From Oscillospiraceae bacterium (GTDB lineage: Bacteria; Bacillota; Clostridia; Oscillospirales; Ruminococcaceae): DNA of 52,053 nt. The DNA is taken from positions 1-52,053 of the forward strand of contig JAGAJF010000154.1 of assembly GCA_017829005.1 (NCBI GenBank). The letters run 5' to 3'. The notes beneath the pieces were generated by a model. The model worked only from the letters and a program-made list of their open reading frames with translations, had not been told where the DNA came from and made no database searches. Positions 7,820-17,267 of this stretch are shown in pieces. Every line of letters begins with the position of its first letter. The stretch's first letter is position 1. Position numbers and translations under genes: made by a program.

Positions 7820-10219
7820 TTACTTAGAAAGCTTCCAGATGTTCTTAGCGTACTCATCAACAGCACGGTCAGCAGAGAATATGCCTGCGCCTGCAATGTT
7901 GTGGAGAGACATCTTGTTCCACTTAGCCTTGTCCTTGTAGCACTCGGAAACGTACTGCTGAGCGGACTGGTAAGCATCGAAATCTGCAAGTACCATATAA
8001 GGATCCTTGAACTTGAGGGTGTCTGCAACCTCCTCAAATGTGCAGCCGTTGATGCCGCTGTACATCTTTGCGAGAGCCTTGCGAATGACCTCGTTGTTGT
8101 TAACATAATCCTCGGGACGATAGCCCTGAGCCTTCTTTGCAAGAACCTCCTCGGTGGTCATACCGAAGATGAAGATGTTGTCCTTGCCTACCTGCTCCTT
8201 GATCTCAACGTTTGCGCCGTCGAGAGTACCGAGAGTAAGAGCGCCGTTGAGCATAAGCTTCATATTACCTGTACCCGAAGCCTCTGTGCCTGCAAGAGAT
8301 ATCTGCTCGGAGACCTCTGCAGCGGGCATAAGCAGCTCGGACATTGTTACACGGTAATCCTCAAGGAAGAATACCTGCAGCTTCTTGCTGATAACGGGGT
8401 TCTTTCTTATTTCCTCGCCCAGAGCCCAGATCATCTTGATTATCTGCTTTGCAAGATAATAGCCGGGAGCAGCCTTAGCCGCAAAGATATATGCCTTGGG
8501 AGTAAATTCCATATCGGGGTTTTCAAGCAGAGCGTTGTACTCGGCAATGATGTTCAGAGCGTTGAGGTTCTGTCTCTTGTATTCGTGAAGACGCTTTACC
8601 TGAACGTCGAAAATAGCGTTTGTGTTGAGGTCTACGCCGAAATTCTGATGAACATACTTTGCGAAGCGCTTCTTGTTCTCAAGCTTGATCTTAGCAAGCT
8701 GGTCAAGAACCTTCTTGTCGTTTTCATACTTGACAAAATTTGAAAGCTCGGAAGCGTTCTTCTTGAAGCCGTCGCCGATGGTCTCGGAGAGGAGATTTGT
8801 AAGTCCGGGGTTGGACTGGAGAAGCCATCTTCTGTAAGCGATACCGTTGGTAACGTTCTGGAACTTGTGGGGAGTGTAGTTGTACTCGTTGTTGAAAACA
8901 TCGGTCTTGATGATCTCGGAGTGGAGCTTGGAAACGCCGTTTACGCTGTGAGAAGCGCATACGCAGAGGAGAGCCATATGGATCTGGTTGTTCTGTACGA
9001 TGGACATTCTGGAAACCTTGTTTCCGTCGCCGATCCTCTCCATAAGTTCTTCGCAGTAGCGGCGGTTGATCTCGCAGATGATGTCGAAGATACGGGGAGT
9101 TATCTGACGAACCAGGTTAACGTTCCACTTTTCCAGAGCCTCAGCCATAACGGTGTGGTTGGTGTAAGCGAAGGTATTTGTAACGATATACCAGCTCTTG
9201 TCCCAGCTGTAGCCGCAGTCGTCGAGAAGGATACGCATAAGCTCGGGGATAGCAAGGGTGGGGTGAGTGTCGTTGATGTGGATAGCAACCTTTTCGTGGA
9301 GGTTATCAAGTGTGCCGTAAACGGACATATGACGGTTAACGATATCGCCAACGGAAGCAGCGCACATAAAGTACTGCTGACGGTATCTGAGGCTCTTGCC
9401 CTCAAGGTGGTTATCGTTGGGGTAAAGCACCTTGGAGATAGCCTGAGCAACGGTATTCTGACCGAGCGCTCTTGCATAGTCGCCCTGGTTGAACATCTTC
9501 ATATCAAAGGAGGGAGCCTTTGCCTGCCACAGTCTCAGAACGGAAACTCCATCGCTGTCGTAGCCGGGAACGTACATATCATAGGGAACTGCAACAACAG
9601 TGTTGTAGTTAACGTAGGAAACGTGGTGATACTGCTGATCCCAGTATTCCTTCAGCTCGCCGTCAAAGTGTACCTCGATGGACTTGTCGGTCTTGGGAAC
9701 CAGCCAGCAGTCGCCGCCGGGCAGCCAGTTGTCGGGAAGCTCAGTCTGCCAGCCCTCTTCTATCTTCTGCTTGAAGATACCGTACTCGTAGCAGATGGAG
9801 TAGCCCATTGCGGGGTAGCCGTCTGTAGCGAGACCGTCAAGGTAGCAGGCAGCAAGTCTGCCGAGACCGCCGTTACCAAGACCTGCATCAGGCTCGTAAT
9901 CGTAAATTCTCTCGATATTAACGTCCCACTTCTTGAGGATATCTTCCACCATATCGTTTATTTCAAGGTTGTAAAGGCTGGTCTTGAGGGAACGTCCCAT
10001 AAGGAACTCCATTGAAAGGTAGTAGATTTCCTTCTTGCCTGCGGAATGGGTCTGATTTCTGAACTTTCTTCTCTTGGCTCTGAGGATCTCTACCACAACA
10101 ACCGAAAGAGCCTTGTAGATCTGATTATCCGAAGCGTCGATGGGAGTTACGTTGAACTCCACCTGCAGCTCCTGTCTGAGCTTTTCCTCAAAATCTTCCT
10201 TGTTGATAACAGGTACCAT
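7820..10219 (-). CDS. glgP: Glycogen/starch/alpha-glucan phosphorylase
   Basis: 799 residues, full length for the GT35 family. It releases glucose-1-phosphate from cytoplasmic alpha-1,4-glucans using pyridoxal phosphate. Visible marks are the N-terminal YYLSMEFLMGRSL, the GNGGLGRLAACYLD segment, HINDTHPT, and the PLP site GTGNMKLMLNGALTLG with the Schiff-base lysine at K654. ATG 10219 follows AAGGAGAG. It is monocistronic, with its own promoter and a shared 3' terminator. Strong codon bias on this strand makes a long open frame on the opposite strand, which is not a gene. Confidence 0.97.
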   Translation of the reverse strand: MVPVINKEDFEEKLRQELQVEFNVTPIDASDNQIYKALSVVVVEILRAKRRKFRNQTHSAGKKEIYYLSMEFLMGRSLKTSLYNLEINDMVEDILKKWDVNIERIYDYEPDAGLGNGGLGRLAACYLDGLATDGYPAMGYSICYEYGIFKQKIEEGWQTELPDNWLPGGDCWLVPKTDKSIEVHFDGELKEYWDQQYHHVSYVNYNTVVAVPYDMYVPGYDSDGVSVLRLWQAKAPSFDMKMFNQGDYARALGQNTVAQAISKVLYPNDNHLEGKSLRYRQQYFMCAASVGDIVNRHMSVYGTLDNLHEKVAIHINDTHPTLAIPELMRILLDDCGYSWDKSWYIVTNTFAYTNHTVMAEALEKWNVNLVRQITPRIFDIICEINRRYCEELMERIGDGNKVSRMSIVQNNQIHMALLCVCASHSVNGVSKLHSEIIKTDVFNNEYNYTPHKFQNVTNGIAYRRWLLQSNPGLTNLLSETIGDGFKKNASELSNFVKYENDKKVLDQLAKIKLENKKRFAKYVHQNFGVDLNTNAIFDVQVKRLHEYKRQNLNALNIIAEYNALLENPDMEFTPKAYIFAAKAAPGYYLAKQIIKMIWALGEEIRKNPVISKKLQVFFLEDYRVTMSELLMPAAEVSEQISLAGTEASGTGNMKLMLNGALTLGTLDGANVEIKEQVGKDNIFIFGMTTEEVLAKKAQGYRPEDYVNNNEVIRKALAKMYSGINGCTFEEVADTLKFKDPYMVLADFDAYQSAQQYVSECYKDKAKWNKMSLHNIAGAGIFSADRAVDEYAKNIWKLSK

Positions 10220-10280
10220 ATTTCTTTCTCTCCTTCTTCAGATTGGAATAATCTCAAAGTGTAAAAATCTGCCTAAAAAT

Positions 10281-10309
10281 ATTATAAAATATCTGTGCAG
10301 TTTTTTCAA
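10281..10309 (-). promoter_or_regulatory. Promoter of glgP
   Basis: On the minus strand TTGAAA (10309-10304), 17-nt spacer, TATAAT (10286-10281), giving a leader of about 55 nt before the ATG. Confidence 0.8.
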
Positions 10310-10408
10310 TAGGAATATTAGACAAATATTTATTCGACAAATGAGATTTACTGTTGTAAACGTTTAAGGGACGGGGCGTAGCGGCAATAAAAAAATTGCC
10401 GTTCACGG

Positions 10409-10437
10409 TTGACATTGATGTCGGAATATGGTATAAT
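10409..10437 (+). promoter_or_regulatory. Promoter of the chemoreceptor gene
   Basis: TTGACA (10409-10414), 17-nt spacer, TATAAT (10432-10437). Because the ATG near 10409 is part of the -35 box, translation must begin downstream. A GGCAAT/ATTGCC hairpin (10382-10399) lies just upstream. Confidence 0.85.
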
Positions 10438-10489
10438 CAAGATGAAATTTTTTTCTGTGCAAAAATTACCGAAAAGGCTGGGAAAATAT

Positions 10490-11848
10490 ATGTCGGATAA
10501 AAATAATACCATAGCTGTCTCCGAAAAAACCATCAAAACGCATATGCTCTTTATAGCAGGCGTGTGTCTGATCTTCGGAATAGTAAATCTTGTTACGGGA
10601 GCTGCCGCAATAGGCGCTGTGACTATTGCAATAGGCATTATCGTTCCTGCGGCTGTAATGGTGTTCAAAAATAAGCTAAGCGGCTCTGTAAGAGGCATCA
10701 TTCTTTCTCAGGCTCAGCTGCTGGCAATTATCCTCATATCCTCCGCAAAGCACGAAATGCACGGAATGTTTCCCCTTATGCTGGCTTCAATGGCTATCAC
10801 TGCCATCTATTACAATATTCTGAATATCAAGATACACTGGGTGATAATGGACGTTGCCGTTATCGGCGCACTTTTTTTCAAGGACTTTTTCTATCAGGGC
10901 GCAGGACTTGAGTTCCTTATCAAGGGCATTATCGGAATGAACGTCTGCGCAACGCTCATAATGTATTTTATCACCCAGAGCCTTAAATATATCGGTCAGT
11001 CCAGAGCCGCCGAGCAGGAGGCTTCGGGGCTTCTCGAGCAGATGAACGAGCAGGTAAGCGGCAACAAGGCTCTTATGGCAAAGCAGGGAAATGTGGTCTC
11101 CAGTATCGCAGGGATATCCGAGAGCCTTAACAGCACCGCTTCACTTATGGAGCAGATATCCTCCTCTCTCAGCGCCGACGCCGAGGAGCAGGAGGCTACT
11201 ATCGGAAATATAGTTTCGGACATCGGAAATATCACCGAGCAGGCTCACCGCAGTCTCAGCGAGTCCGAAAATGCATCTGTTTCCGCAAGAAAAAGCACCG
11301 AGACCCTTCGTGCCAGCAACCAAGAGGTACGCAATATGGTCAGCGCAATGGAGGATATTGCAAAGGCTTCGAGAGAGATAGAGAGCATTATCAAGACCAT
11401 CGAGGACATTGCCTTCCAGACAAATATCCTTGCTCTCAACGCCGCTGTTGAGGCGGCAAGAGCAGGCGACGCAGGCAAGGGCTTTGCGGTAGTCGCAGAC
11501 GAGGTAAGAAACCTTGCCAACAAATCCGCCGAGGCTGCAAAGAACACCTCCTCTCTCATAGCCACAAGCATTGAGGCTGTAAGTAACGGAACCGTTCTTG
11601 CCGAGGGCATTGCCGACAAGATGGACGATGTTATCCGCATTTCCGAGGACAGCGCAAGGCAGTCCGAGGAGATAAAGCGTCTTGCTGAGGGTCAGTCCGC
11701 TTCCGCAGAGGCTGTGAAGATAAAGATGGACCAGATAGCCGAGGTGGTGGCGCAGATATCCCGCACCTCCGAAAAAAGCGCCGATACCGCCCGTTCCGTT
11801 ACCGACGAGGTAAAGAGAATGAACGATATCGTAAAAGAGTTCAACTGA
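10490..11848 (+). CDS. Methyl-accepting chemotaxis protein without an extracellular sensor domain
   Basis: 452 residues from ATG 10490. The first 180 residues form about six hydrophobic segments with only short loops, in place of the usual two helices flanking a ligand-binding domain. A long coiled-coil signalling domain follows, with the near-invariant hairpin tip [14 protein letters not shown] and [12 protein letters not shown] (about residues 313-345), which contacts CheA and CheW. No HAMP domain is evident. The membrane module may itself sense a signal. No che or flagellar genes are in the window. A terminator follows directly. Confidence 0.88.
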   Translation: MSDKNNTIAVSEKTIKTHMLFIAGVCLIFGIVNLVTGAAAIGAVTIAIGIIVPAAVMVFKNKLSGSVRGIILSQAQLLAIILISSAKHEMHGMFPLMLASMAITAIYYNILNIKIHWVIMDVAVIGALFFKDFFYQGAGLEFLIKGIIGMNVCATLIMYFITQSLKYIGQSRAAEQEASGLLEQMNEQVSGNKALMAKQGNVVSSIAGISESLNSTASLMEQISSSLSADAEEQEATIGNIVSDIGNITEQAHRSLSESENASVSARKSTETLRASNQEVRNMVSAMEDIAKASREIESIIKTIEDIAFQTNILALNAAVEAARAGDAGKGFAVVADEVRNLANKSAEAAKNTSSLIATSIEAVSNGTVLAEGIADKMDDVIRISEDSARQSEEIKRLAEGQSASAEAVKIKMDQIAEVVAQISRTSEKSADTARSVTDEVKRMNDIVKEFN

Positions 11849-11864
11849 TAAGTACATAAATCGA

Positions 11865-11893
11865 GCCGCCTTTGACTTATAAAAGGCGGCTTT
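11865..11893. terminator. Terminator between chemoreceptor and metalloprotease genes
   Basis: GCCGCCTTT (11865-11873) pairs with AAAGGCGGC (11882-11890), followed by TTTAT. The convergent gene ends 15 nt away, so it may serve both. Confidence 0.75.
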
Positions 11894-11904
11894 ATCATTG
11901 TGTT

Positions 11905-12480
11905 TTATGCTACCGTATCAAACAGACTTCCCTTGGGGTCTGCTTCCGTTCCCACGGAAAAATCGGGCTCATTTTTCGCCTTTGTAACGGTTCGGGTCTC
12001 GCCCCCTGCAATATATGGCTTTCCGCACTCGGGGCATATGCCCGTTTTCAACCTGACGCTCTGGGAAACCACTTCCCTGCCCTCTCTTGCGGCTTTTGCC
12101 TGATTGCGGTAAACGTGTTCCATCTCGTGACCACGTACAGCCGCCGCAGCCGCTTCGGGAGCTATTTTAGAAGCAGTCTTGAAGGAAACTCCGGGATCGT
12201 CTGAGCCGTCCCGGTATTTTCGGTTCTTGCAGGTCTGACATTCGCCGTTTTGTTCCCGAAGCTTTTCAAGCCTGCTTTCAAGGGTGCTTATCCGCCTGTC
12301 GAGAGTGGCTATTTTGTTTAACAGAGCATTTTTGTCCGTTACCTTGTTTTTTGCGGCATCAAATTCCTCACGCTGCTTTTTTAGCTCTGTGAGCTTACGT
12401 TCAATATTTGTACCCGTATCTCCGCCCGAGGTGTATCCCCCGAGAGCGGCGGTGCCAGTTCCTATAGGTGATATTCCCAT
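11905..12480 (-). CDS. SprA-related putative zinc metalloprotease
   Basis: 191 residues from ATG 12480, preceded by GGGGAGGGG. An N-terminal Gly/Thr-rich segment is followed by a coiled coil (about 25-75, ERKLTELKKQREEF and STLESRLEKLRE). A CQTC pair and the metalloprotease motif HEMEH come next, then a CPEC pair. The order coiled coil, HExxH, cysteine pair matches the SprA-related family, whose role is unsettled (some members are linked to gliding or surface processes). There is no signal peptide. It is monocistronic. Confidence 0.75.
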   Translation of the reverse strand: MGISPIGTGTAALGGYTSGGDTGTNIERKLTELKKQREEFDAAKNKVTDKNALLNKIATLDRRISTLESRLEKLREQNGECQTCKNRKYRDGSDDPGVSFKTASKIAPEAAAAAVRGHEMEHVYRNQAKAAREGREVVSQSVRLKTGICPECGKPYIAGGETRTVTKAKNEPDFSVGTEADPKGSLFDTVA

Positions 12481-12511
12481 ATGTTCCCCTCCCCTGCATA
12501 TAGTTTTTTTA

Positions 12512-12540
12512 ATTATAACATATCTGAGAAAAAAATACAA
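12512..12540 (-). promoter_or_regulatory. Promoter of the SprA-related gene
   Basis: On the minus strand TTGTAT (12540-12535), 17-nt spacer, TATAAT (12517-12512). It places the transcript start downstream of the longer alternative start, supporting ATG 12480. Confidence 0.65.
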
Positions 12541-12644
12541 GTGTAGAGAGCGAAAAATTTATGCTTCTTTTACGCTGAGTTTGTTTTGTGCCGCTCATAA
12601 AAAATATTAGTGTATCACAGACATTAAAAAGTGCCGAAAACTGA

Positions 12645-12673
12645 TTGACGTAATGGGAGATTTATGATAAAAT
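12645..12673 (+). promoter_or_regulatory. Promoter of the GH3 gene
   Basis: TTGACG (12645-12650), 17-nt spacer, TAAAAT (12668-12673), about 45 nt before the start codon. Confidence 0.75.
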
Positions 12674-12718
12674 TTGAGTAACGATATCGGATATGATCAC
12701 AGAAAGGAACGATAATGT

Positions 12719-14848
12719 ATGACAGAAAAACAGCTTTCGGAGCTTTTGCAGGATATGACCCTTACGGAAAAGGTCGAGCAGCTTGTGCAGCTCAACGGTG
12801 ATTTTTACGGCGGAGGAGATTTCCTCACAGGTCCTGCCGCCGCCTTTCATCTTACGGATAACAAGGCGTACCGTCTGGGCAGTATCTTAGGCTCAGACGG
12901 AGCCGCAAGGCTTACAAAGCTTCAGGACAAGTTTATGAAGGAACAGCCCCACCATATCCCCGCATTGTTTATGGCGGACGTTATCCACGGCTACAAGACC
13001 GCATTTCCCGTTCCCATCGCCATGGGAGCAGGCTTTGATCCGGAGCTTGCAAGGGAGACTGCCGAAGCTGCCGCAAAGGAGGCTTCGGCTGCAGGCATAC
13101 ACGTGACCTTCTCGCCAATGGCAGACCTTGCAAGAGACAGCCGCTGGGGAAGATGTATGGAAAGCTTTGGGGAGGATTCCTTCCTTAATTCATGTATGAC
13201 CGCCGCCACGGTAAAGGGCTTTCAGGGCGAAAACTGCAAAGACAAGGGAAGGGTCGCTTCCTGCTTCAAGCATTTTGCAGCATACGGTGCTGTGCAGTCG
13301 GGCAGGGATTACAATGTTGCGGAGCTTTCGGAAAAAACCCTTTTTGAGGACTATCTTCCCTCCTACGAGGCAGCGGTAGATGCGGGTGCTGAAATGGCTA
13401 TGACTGCATTCAACACCCTTGACCGCATTCCCTGCTCAATGCATAAAAAGCTTCTCCGCAATGTTCTCAGGGACAAAATGGGCTTTGAGGGGGTTCTTAT
13501 CAGCGATTATAACGCAATAGGTGAGACGATCATTCACGGAGCGGCGGAGGACAGCCGTGATGCCGCAGAAAAGGCAATAAATTCGGGCGTGGACATTGAT
13601 ATGATGTCCGACTGCTATCTTGATAACCTTGAGGAGCTTGTAACGAGCGGCGAGGTTCCCGAAAGTCTGATAGACGAGGCTGTAATGCGTGTGCTCAGGC
13701 TCAAAAACAAGCTGGGACTTTTTGAAGCTCCATACAAGGACGCTTCGGAGGAGGATGAAAAACGGCTTTGCTGCTGCAGGGAGCATATGGAGCTTTCACG
13801 AAGGGCAGCCGAGGAATGTATCGTAATGCTCAAAAATAACGGCATACTTCCTCTCAGGGCAAAAAAGGCAGCTGTCATAGGCTCCCTCTGCGAAAGCAGG
13901 GATATCGTAGGCTCCTGGGCGATCTTTGCGGACAGCTCAAAAACCGTAACTCTGAGAGCCGCTCTCGAGGAGCTTTGCCCCGATGTGGAATTTGAATTTA
14001 TCCCACAGGATAACCCAGATGAAAAAGCCCTTGCTGCCGCAAAAAAATCGGACGCCGTAATCCTTGCCCTCGGAGAAGATCAGCTTGGAACGGGAGAATC
14101 AAGAAGCTGCACCGACATTTCTCTCCCCGAGGAGCAGAAGCGGCTGTTTGAGAAGATATATGGTGTGAACAAAAATGTGATAGCTCTCCTTTTCGGGGGC
14201 AGACCCCTTGCAATACCCGAGCTTGCCGAAAAAGCGGCGGCAATACTTGAACTCTGGCTCCCCGGAACGGCAGGCTGCCTTGCTGCGGCGGATATCCTTT
14301 CGGGAAAGGTCTCTCCCTCGGGCAGGCTTTCAATGAGCTTCCCCTACTGCTCGGGACAGCTTCCCATAAGCTACAGCGCATTCAATACAGGCAGACCCAA
14401 AGACAACAGAGTAAAGGAATTTATCCCCTTCCTCTCCAATTATATGGATGCTCCCAATATCCCTTTATATCCCTTCGGATATGGACTTTCCTACACAAGC
14501 TTTGAATACTCTCCTGTTGCCCTCGACAGTGATACCCTTACCTCAGACAGCAGGATAACCGCAAGCGTAAGGGTGAAAAATACGGGTGACAGAACGGGAA
14601 AAGAGGTCGTTCAGCTTTATATCCGCGATGTTAAGGGCAGCGTTGTCCGTCCGCTGAGAGAGCTTAAAGGCTTTAAGAAAATTACCCTCTCTCCCGGAGA
14701 AGAGCAGACCGTTTCCTTTGAGATAACTGAGGATATGCTCAGATTTTACGATATAAATATGAACTTCACCGCCGAAAAGGGCAGCTTTATCCTGTATATC
14801 GGCGGCGACAGCACAGCGGAAAGCTCTGCGGAGTTCAGACTTGTATGA
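12719..14848 (+). CDS. Glycoside hydrolase family 3 beta-glucosidase
   Basis: 709 residues with the standard order: GH3 N-terminal barrel (about 1-310), GH3 C-terminal domain (about 370-575), fibronectin III-like domain (about 625-705). The nucleophile Asp is in GVLISDYNA. KHFAAYG and the family signature around SRWGRCMESFGED are present. There is no signal peptide, so it works in the cytoplasm, cleaving cello-oligosaccharides or related beta-glucosides taken up after extracellular GH5 action. Its stop overlaps the next gene by ATGA. Confidence 0.93.
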   Translation: MTEKQLSELLQDMTLTEKVEQLVQLNGDFYGGGDFLTGPAAAFHLTDNKAYRLGSILGSDGAARLTKLQDKFMKEQPHHIPALFMADVIHGYKTAFPVPIAMGAGFDPELARETAEAAAKEASAAGIHVTFSPMADLARDSRWGRCMESFGEDSFLNSCMTAATVKGFQGENCKDKGRVASCFKHFAAYGAVQSGRDYNVAELSEKTLFEDYLPSYEAAVDAGAEMAMTAFNTLDRIPCSMHKKLLRNVLRDKMGFEGVLISDYNAIGETIIHGAAEDSRDAAEKAINSGVDIDMMSDCYLDNLEELVTSGEVPESLIDEAVMRVLRLKNKLGLFEAPYKDASEEDEKRLCCCREHMELSRRAAEECIVMLKNNGILPLRAKKAAVIGSLCESRDIVGSWAIFADSSKTVTLRAALEELCPDVEFEFIPQDNPDEKALAAAKKSDAVILALGEDQLGTGESRSCTDISLPEEQKRLFEKIYGVNKNVIALLFGGRPLAIPELAEKAAAILELWLPGTAGCLAAADILSGKVSPSGRLSMSFPYCSGQLPISYSAFNTGRPKDNRVKEFIPFLSNYMDAPNIPLYPFGYGLSYTSFEYSPVALDSDTLTSDSRITASVRVKNTGDRTGKEVVQLYIRDVKGSVVRPLRELKGFKKITLSPGEEQTVSFEITEDMLRFYDINMNFTAEKGSFILYIGGDSTAESSAEFRLV

Positions 14849-15294
14849 AAGTGAAAAAGCTTCTCCGCTTTATCCCCGCACTTGTCATAATGACTGTCAT
14901 ATTCCTATTTTCCGCCCAGACGGGAGACGAGTCAACGGTAATAAGTGACGGAGTTATCTCGGCGGCGGCGGGAGAGAAAAATGTGGGCAGCGAGGTACTT
15001 ACGGTAATAGTCAGAAAAAGCGCACATTTTCTTGAATATGCGGCTCTGGGAGCTGCGGTATATTTTGGTCTGAGAGGCGTGGGAGAGGACAAAAGGCAGG
15101 GAAAAAGGCTTCTTTTATCCGCTGCTTTCGGCGGTCTTTACGCCGTTTCCGACGAGCTGCACCAGTATTTTGTTCCCGGGCGTGCCTGTATGGCTGTTGA
15201 CGTGCTTATAGATACCTGCGGAGCAATGTTCGGGGCGGCATTTATGTTCCTTGTTATTAAATTTTTTGACCGCTTGGGCAAAAACGATAAATAA
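14845..15294 (+). CDS. VanZ family membrane protein
   Basis: 149 residues, four hydrophobic segments. It has VanZ-family marks: the early FLFSAQTGDES motif, the KSAHFLEYAALG segment and the SDELHQYFVPGR stretch followed by DTCGAMFGA. VanZ-like proteins are small integral membrane proteins, linked in one case to teicoplanin resistance; their general function is unclear. It is translationally coupled to the GH3 gene by a 4-nt overlap, an odd pairing that probably reflects shared transcription only. Confidence 0.85.
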   Translation: MKVKKLLRFIPALVIMTVIFLFSAQTGDESTVISDGVISAAAGEKNVGSEVLTVIVRKSAHFLEYAALGAAVYFGLRGVGEDKRQGKRLLLSAAFGGLYAVSDELHQYFVPGRACMAVDVLIDTCGAMFGAAFMFLVIKFFDRLGKNDK

Positions 15295-15322
15295 CAGGGT
15301 GCAAGTTCATAAGATATGTTAA

Positions 15323-15351
15323 TTGAAATTACTCGGCGTTAATGGTAAAAT
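15323..15351 (+). promoter_or_regulatory. Promoter of the first GH5 gene
   Basis: TTGAAA (15323-15328), 17-nt spacer, TAAAAT (15346-15351). The predicted start, near 15358, puts the hairpin at 15363-15397 at the very 5' end of the mRNA. Confidence 0.75.
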
Positions 15352-15362
15352 TATATAAAACA

Positions 15363-15397
15363 GGATATTGCCTCGTAACGGGTACGGGGCAATATCC
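15363..15397 (+). promoter_or_regulatory. 5' stem-loop in the GH5 mRNA leader
   Basis: GGATATTGCC (15363-15372) pairs perfectly with GGCAATATCC (15388-15397), extended by CGTA/TACG inside. No T-run follows, and the ribosome site lies about 7 nt downstream, so it is not a terminator. A role in mRNA stability or translation control is inferred. Confidence 0.7.
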
Positions 15398-15420
15398 GCA
15401 ATATGAAAGGAATGAAGCAG

Positions 15421-17106
15421 ATGAAAAGGTTTTTATCATTGCTGATTTCCATGGCTATGGTCCTGAGCCTTTGCTGCACGATGGGATTTTCCGCAAGCGC
15501 AGCCGAGGTATCGGTGTCTCTGCCTTGGAAAACGATTACAATAACTAAAGGCAAGTCAGTAACATTTACCCCCGAGGTTTCGGGAAAGAAGGACTACACT
15601 CTTGAATGGTCCACCTCAGACAAGAATGTGGCATCTGTGACCTCTCAGGGAAAGGTCACAGGAGTTAAGAACGGTACAGCCACCGTTACCGTTAAGGTGA
15701 AGGGAACAAAAGCAACGGCTTCTGTGGAAGTAACCGTAGGCACCAAGGTGTCCTCCGTAACCGTTCCCGAAAGCAGCGTTACCGTAAAGAAGGGCGGCAC
15801 ATATACCATCAAGCCCACTGTATCCCCCTCAAAGGCTTCAAATAAGAAGCTGAGCTACTCCACCTCCGACAAGAGCGTGGCAACTGTAAGCTCCAAGGGT
15901 GTTGTTACCGCCGTAAAGGCAGGTACGGCAAAGATAACCGTAAAGTCCACCGACGGCAGCGGCAAGAAAGCTGTTGTCACCGTTAAGGTCACATCATCGG
16001 GCAAGACCGATACCTCCGACAGCAAGTCCGAAAGCAATGCTCCCGCAAAGAATCCTGCCGCCAAAGCTACAAAGGATTTTGATACCAAAATGACTTCTAT
16101 GGATATCGTAAAGGATATGGGCGCAGGCTGGAATCTGGGCAACTCCCTTGACGCTCTGGGAACAGGTCTCGGCTCGGAAACCGCATGGGGCAATCCCAAG
16201 ACCACCAAGGCTATGATAGACGATATCTGCAAGGCAGGCTTCAAGACTGTCAGAATACCCGTTTCATGGGGCAAGCACTGCGACTCCCAGGGCAATGTGG
16301 ACAAGGACTGGATGAAGCGTGTGAAGGAAGTTGTTGACTATGCATACGACAACGGCGTTTACGTTATCCTCAATTCCCATCACGACAACACCTATTATGA
16401 TATCGGTGGCTGCGTAAAGAGCGAGGATACCCTTAACAGGTCCGTGAAGAAGATGACGACCCTATGGACACAGATATCAAACACCTTCAAGGATTACGAC
16501 GAGCATCTTATCTTCGAGACCCTGAACGAACCCCGTAACGAGGGCAGCGCAAAGGAATGGGTGGGCGGCACCACTGAGGAGAGAGAGGTCGTTTACACTC
16601 TCAACGAGAAGATAGTTGCCGCTATCCGCAAAACAGGCGGCAATAACGCATACCGTCACATTATGGTACCCACATATGGCGCCACATCTTCTACAAATAT
16701 CCTCAAGCAGATGAAGCTTCCCGACGATGACAGGATAATCGTTTCCGTTCACGCATATGTCCCCTATTTCTACGCAATGGACGCAAACGGCTCGGGAACC
16801 TTTACCGACAACGACAAAAAGGAGCTTGACAAGTTCTTCAAGGAACTCAACAGCATTTTCGTAAGCAAGGGAATTCCCGTTGTTATCGGCGAGTTCGGCG
16901 CTACAAACAAGAATAACCTTGAAGACCGTGTTGCTTGGGCGAAATACTATGTCAGCGGCGCAGGCAAGTACAATATCCCCTGCTTGCTGTGGGATAATAA
17001 CACGGGCAGAAGAAGCGGCGGCGAATGCTTCGGCGTTTACAGCAGAGAGAAAAAGGAATTTACCTATCCCGAAATAGTCGAGGCTGTTGTCAAGGCGTCT
17101 AAGTAA
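15421..17106 (+). CDS. Secreted GH5 endoglucanase with two bacterial Ig-like (BIG2) domains
   Basis: 561 residues from ATG 15421, which is spaced correctly from AAAGGA; the ATGs at 15403 and 15412 are not. A signal peptide (1-28, ending FSASAA) is followed by two BIG2 modules (about 30-108 and 112-185, each with the TSDKNVASVT-type pattern). After a Ser/Lys/Ala linker comes a GH5 barrel (about 215-560) of the subfamily 4 type, starting GAGWNLGNSLDA. The acid/base Glu is in ETLNEPRNE and the nucleophile Glu in VVIGEFGA. It would cut beta-1,4-glucan or related polysaccharides outside the cell. No dockerin or cellulose-binding module is seen. Confidence 0.93.
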   Translation: MKRFLSLLISMAMVLSLCCTMGFSASAAEVSVSLPWKTITITKGKSVTFTPEVSGKKDYTLEWSTSDKNVASVTSQGKVTGVKNGTATVTVKVKGTKATASVEVTVGTKVSSVTVPESSVTVKKGGTYTIKPTVSPSKASNKKLSYSTSDKSVATVSSKGVVTAVKAGTAKITVKSTDGSGKKAVVTVKVTSSGKTDTSDSKSESNAPAKNPAAKATKDFDTKMTSMDIVKDMGAGWNLGNSLDALGTGLGSETAWGNPKTTKAMIDDICKAGFKTVRIPVSWGKHCDSQGNVDKDWMKRVKEVVDYAYDNGVYVILNSHHDNTYYDIGGCVKSEDTLNRSVKKMTTLWTQISNTFKDYDEHLIFETLNEPRNEGSAKEWVGGTTEEREVVYTLNEKIVAAIRKTGGNNAYRHIMVPTYGATSSTNILKQMKLPDDDRIIVSVHAYVPYFYAMDANGSGTFTDNDKKELDKFFKELNSIFVSKGIPVVIGEFGATNKNNLEDRVAWAKYYVSGAGKYNIPCLLWDNNTGRRSGGECFGVYSREKKEFTYPEIVEAVVKASK

Positions 17107-17117
17107 ATAATTTAACC

Positions 17118-17158
17118 ATACAGCACAAGGCTCAAAAAAGCTTTGTGCTGTATTTTTT
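17118..17158 (+). terminator. Rho-independent terminator after the first GH5 gene
   Basis: ATACAGCACAA (17118-17128) pairs with TTGTGCTGTAT (17143-17153), followed by a T-run. Confidence 0.9.
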
Positions 17159-17194
17159 GTCTTGCTTCATTTGTTGAAAATTAACAAATATACG

Positions 17195-17227
17195 CTTGAC
17201 ACGGCTATTGGAATGTGGCAGTATAAA
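17195..17227 (+). promoter_or_regulatory. Possible promoter of the second GH5 gene
   Basis: TTGACA (17195-17200) is followed by TATAAA (17222-17227), but the 21-nt spacer is longer than usual, so the -10 assignment is unsure. Confidence 0.4.
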
Positions 17228-17267
17228 TATAAGGGTAATATGTCTTTCGTGGGAAGGAATGAAAGAA

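Noticed and set aside
8867-10015. Long open frame on the plus strand opposite glgP
   Set aside because: It lies wholly inside the recognised glgP gene, has no ribosome site or known motif, and arises from codon bias on the other strand.
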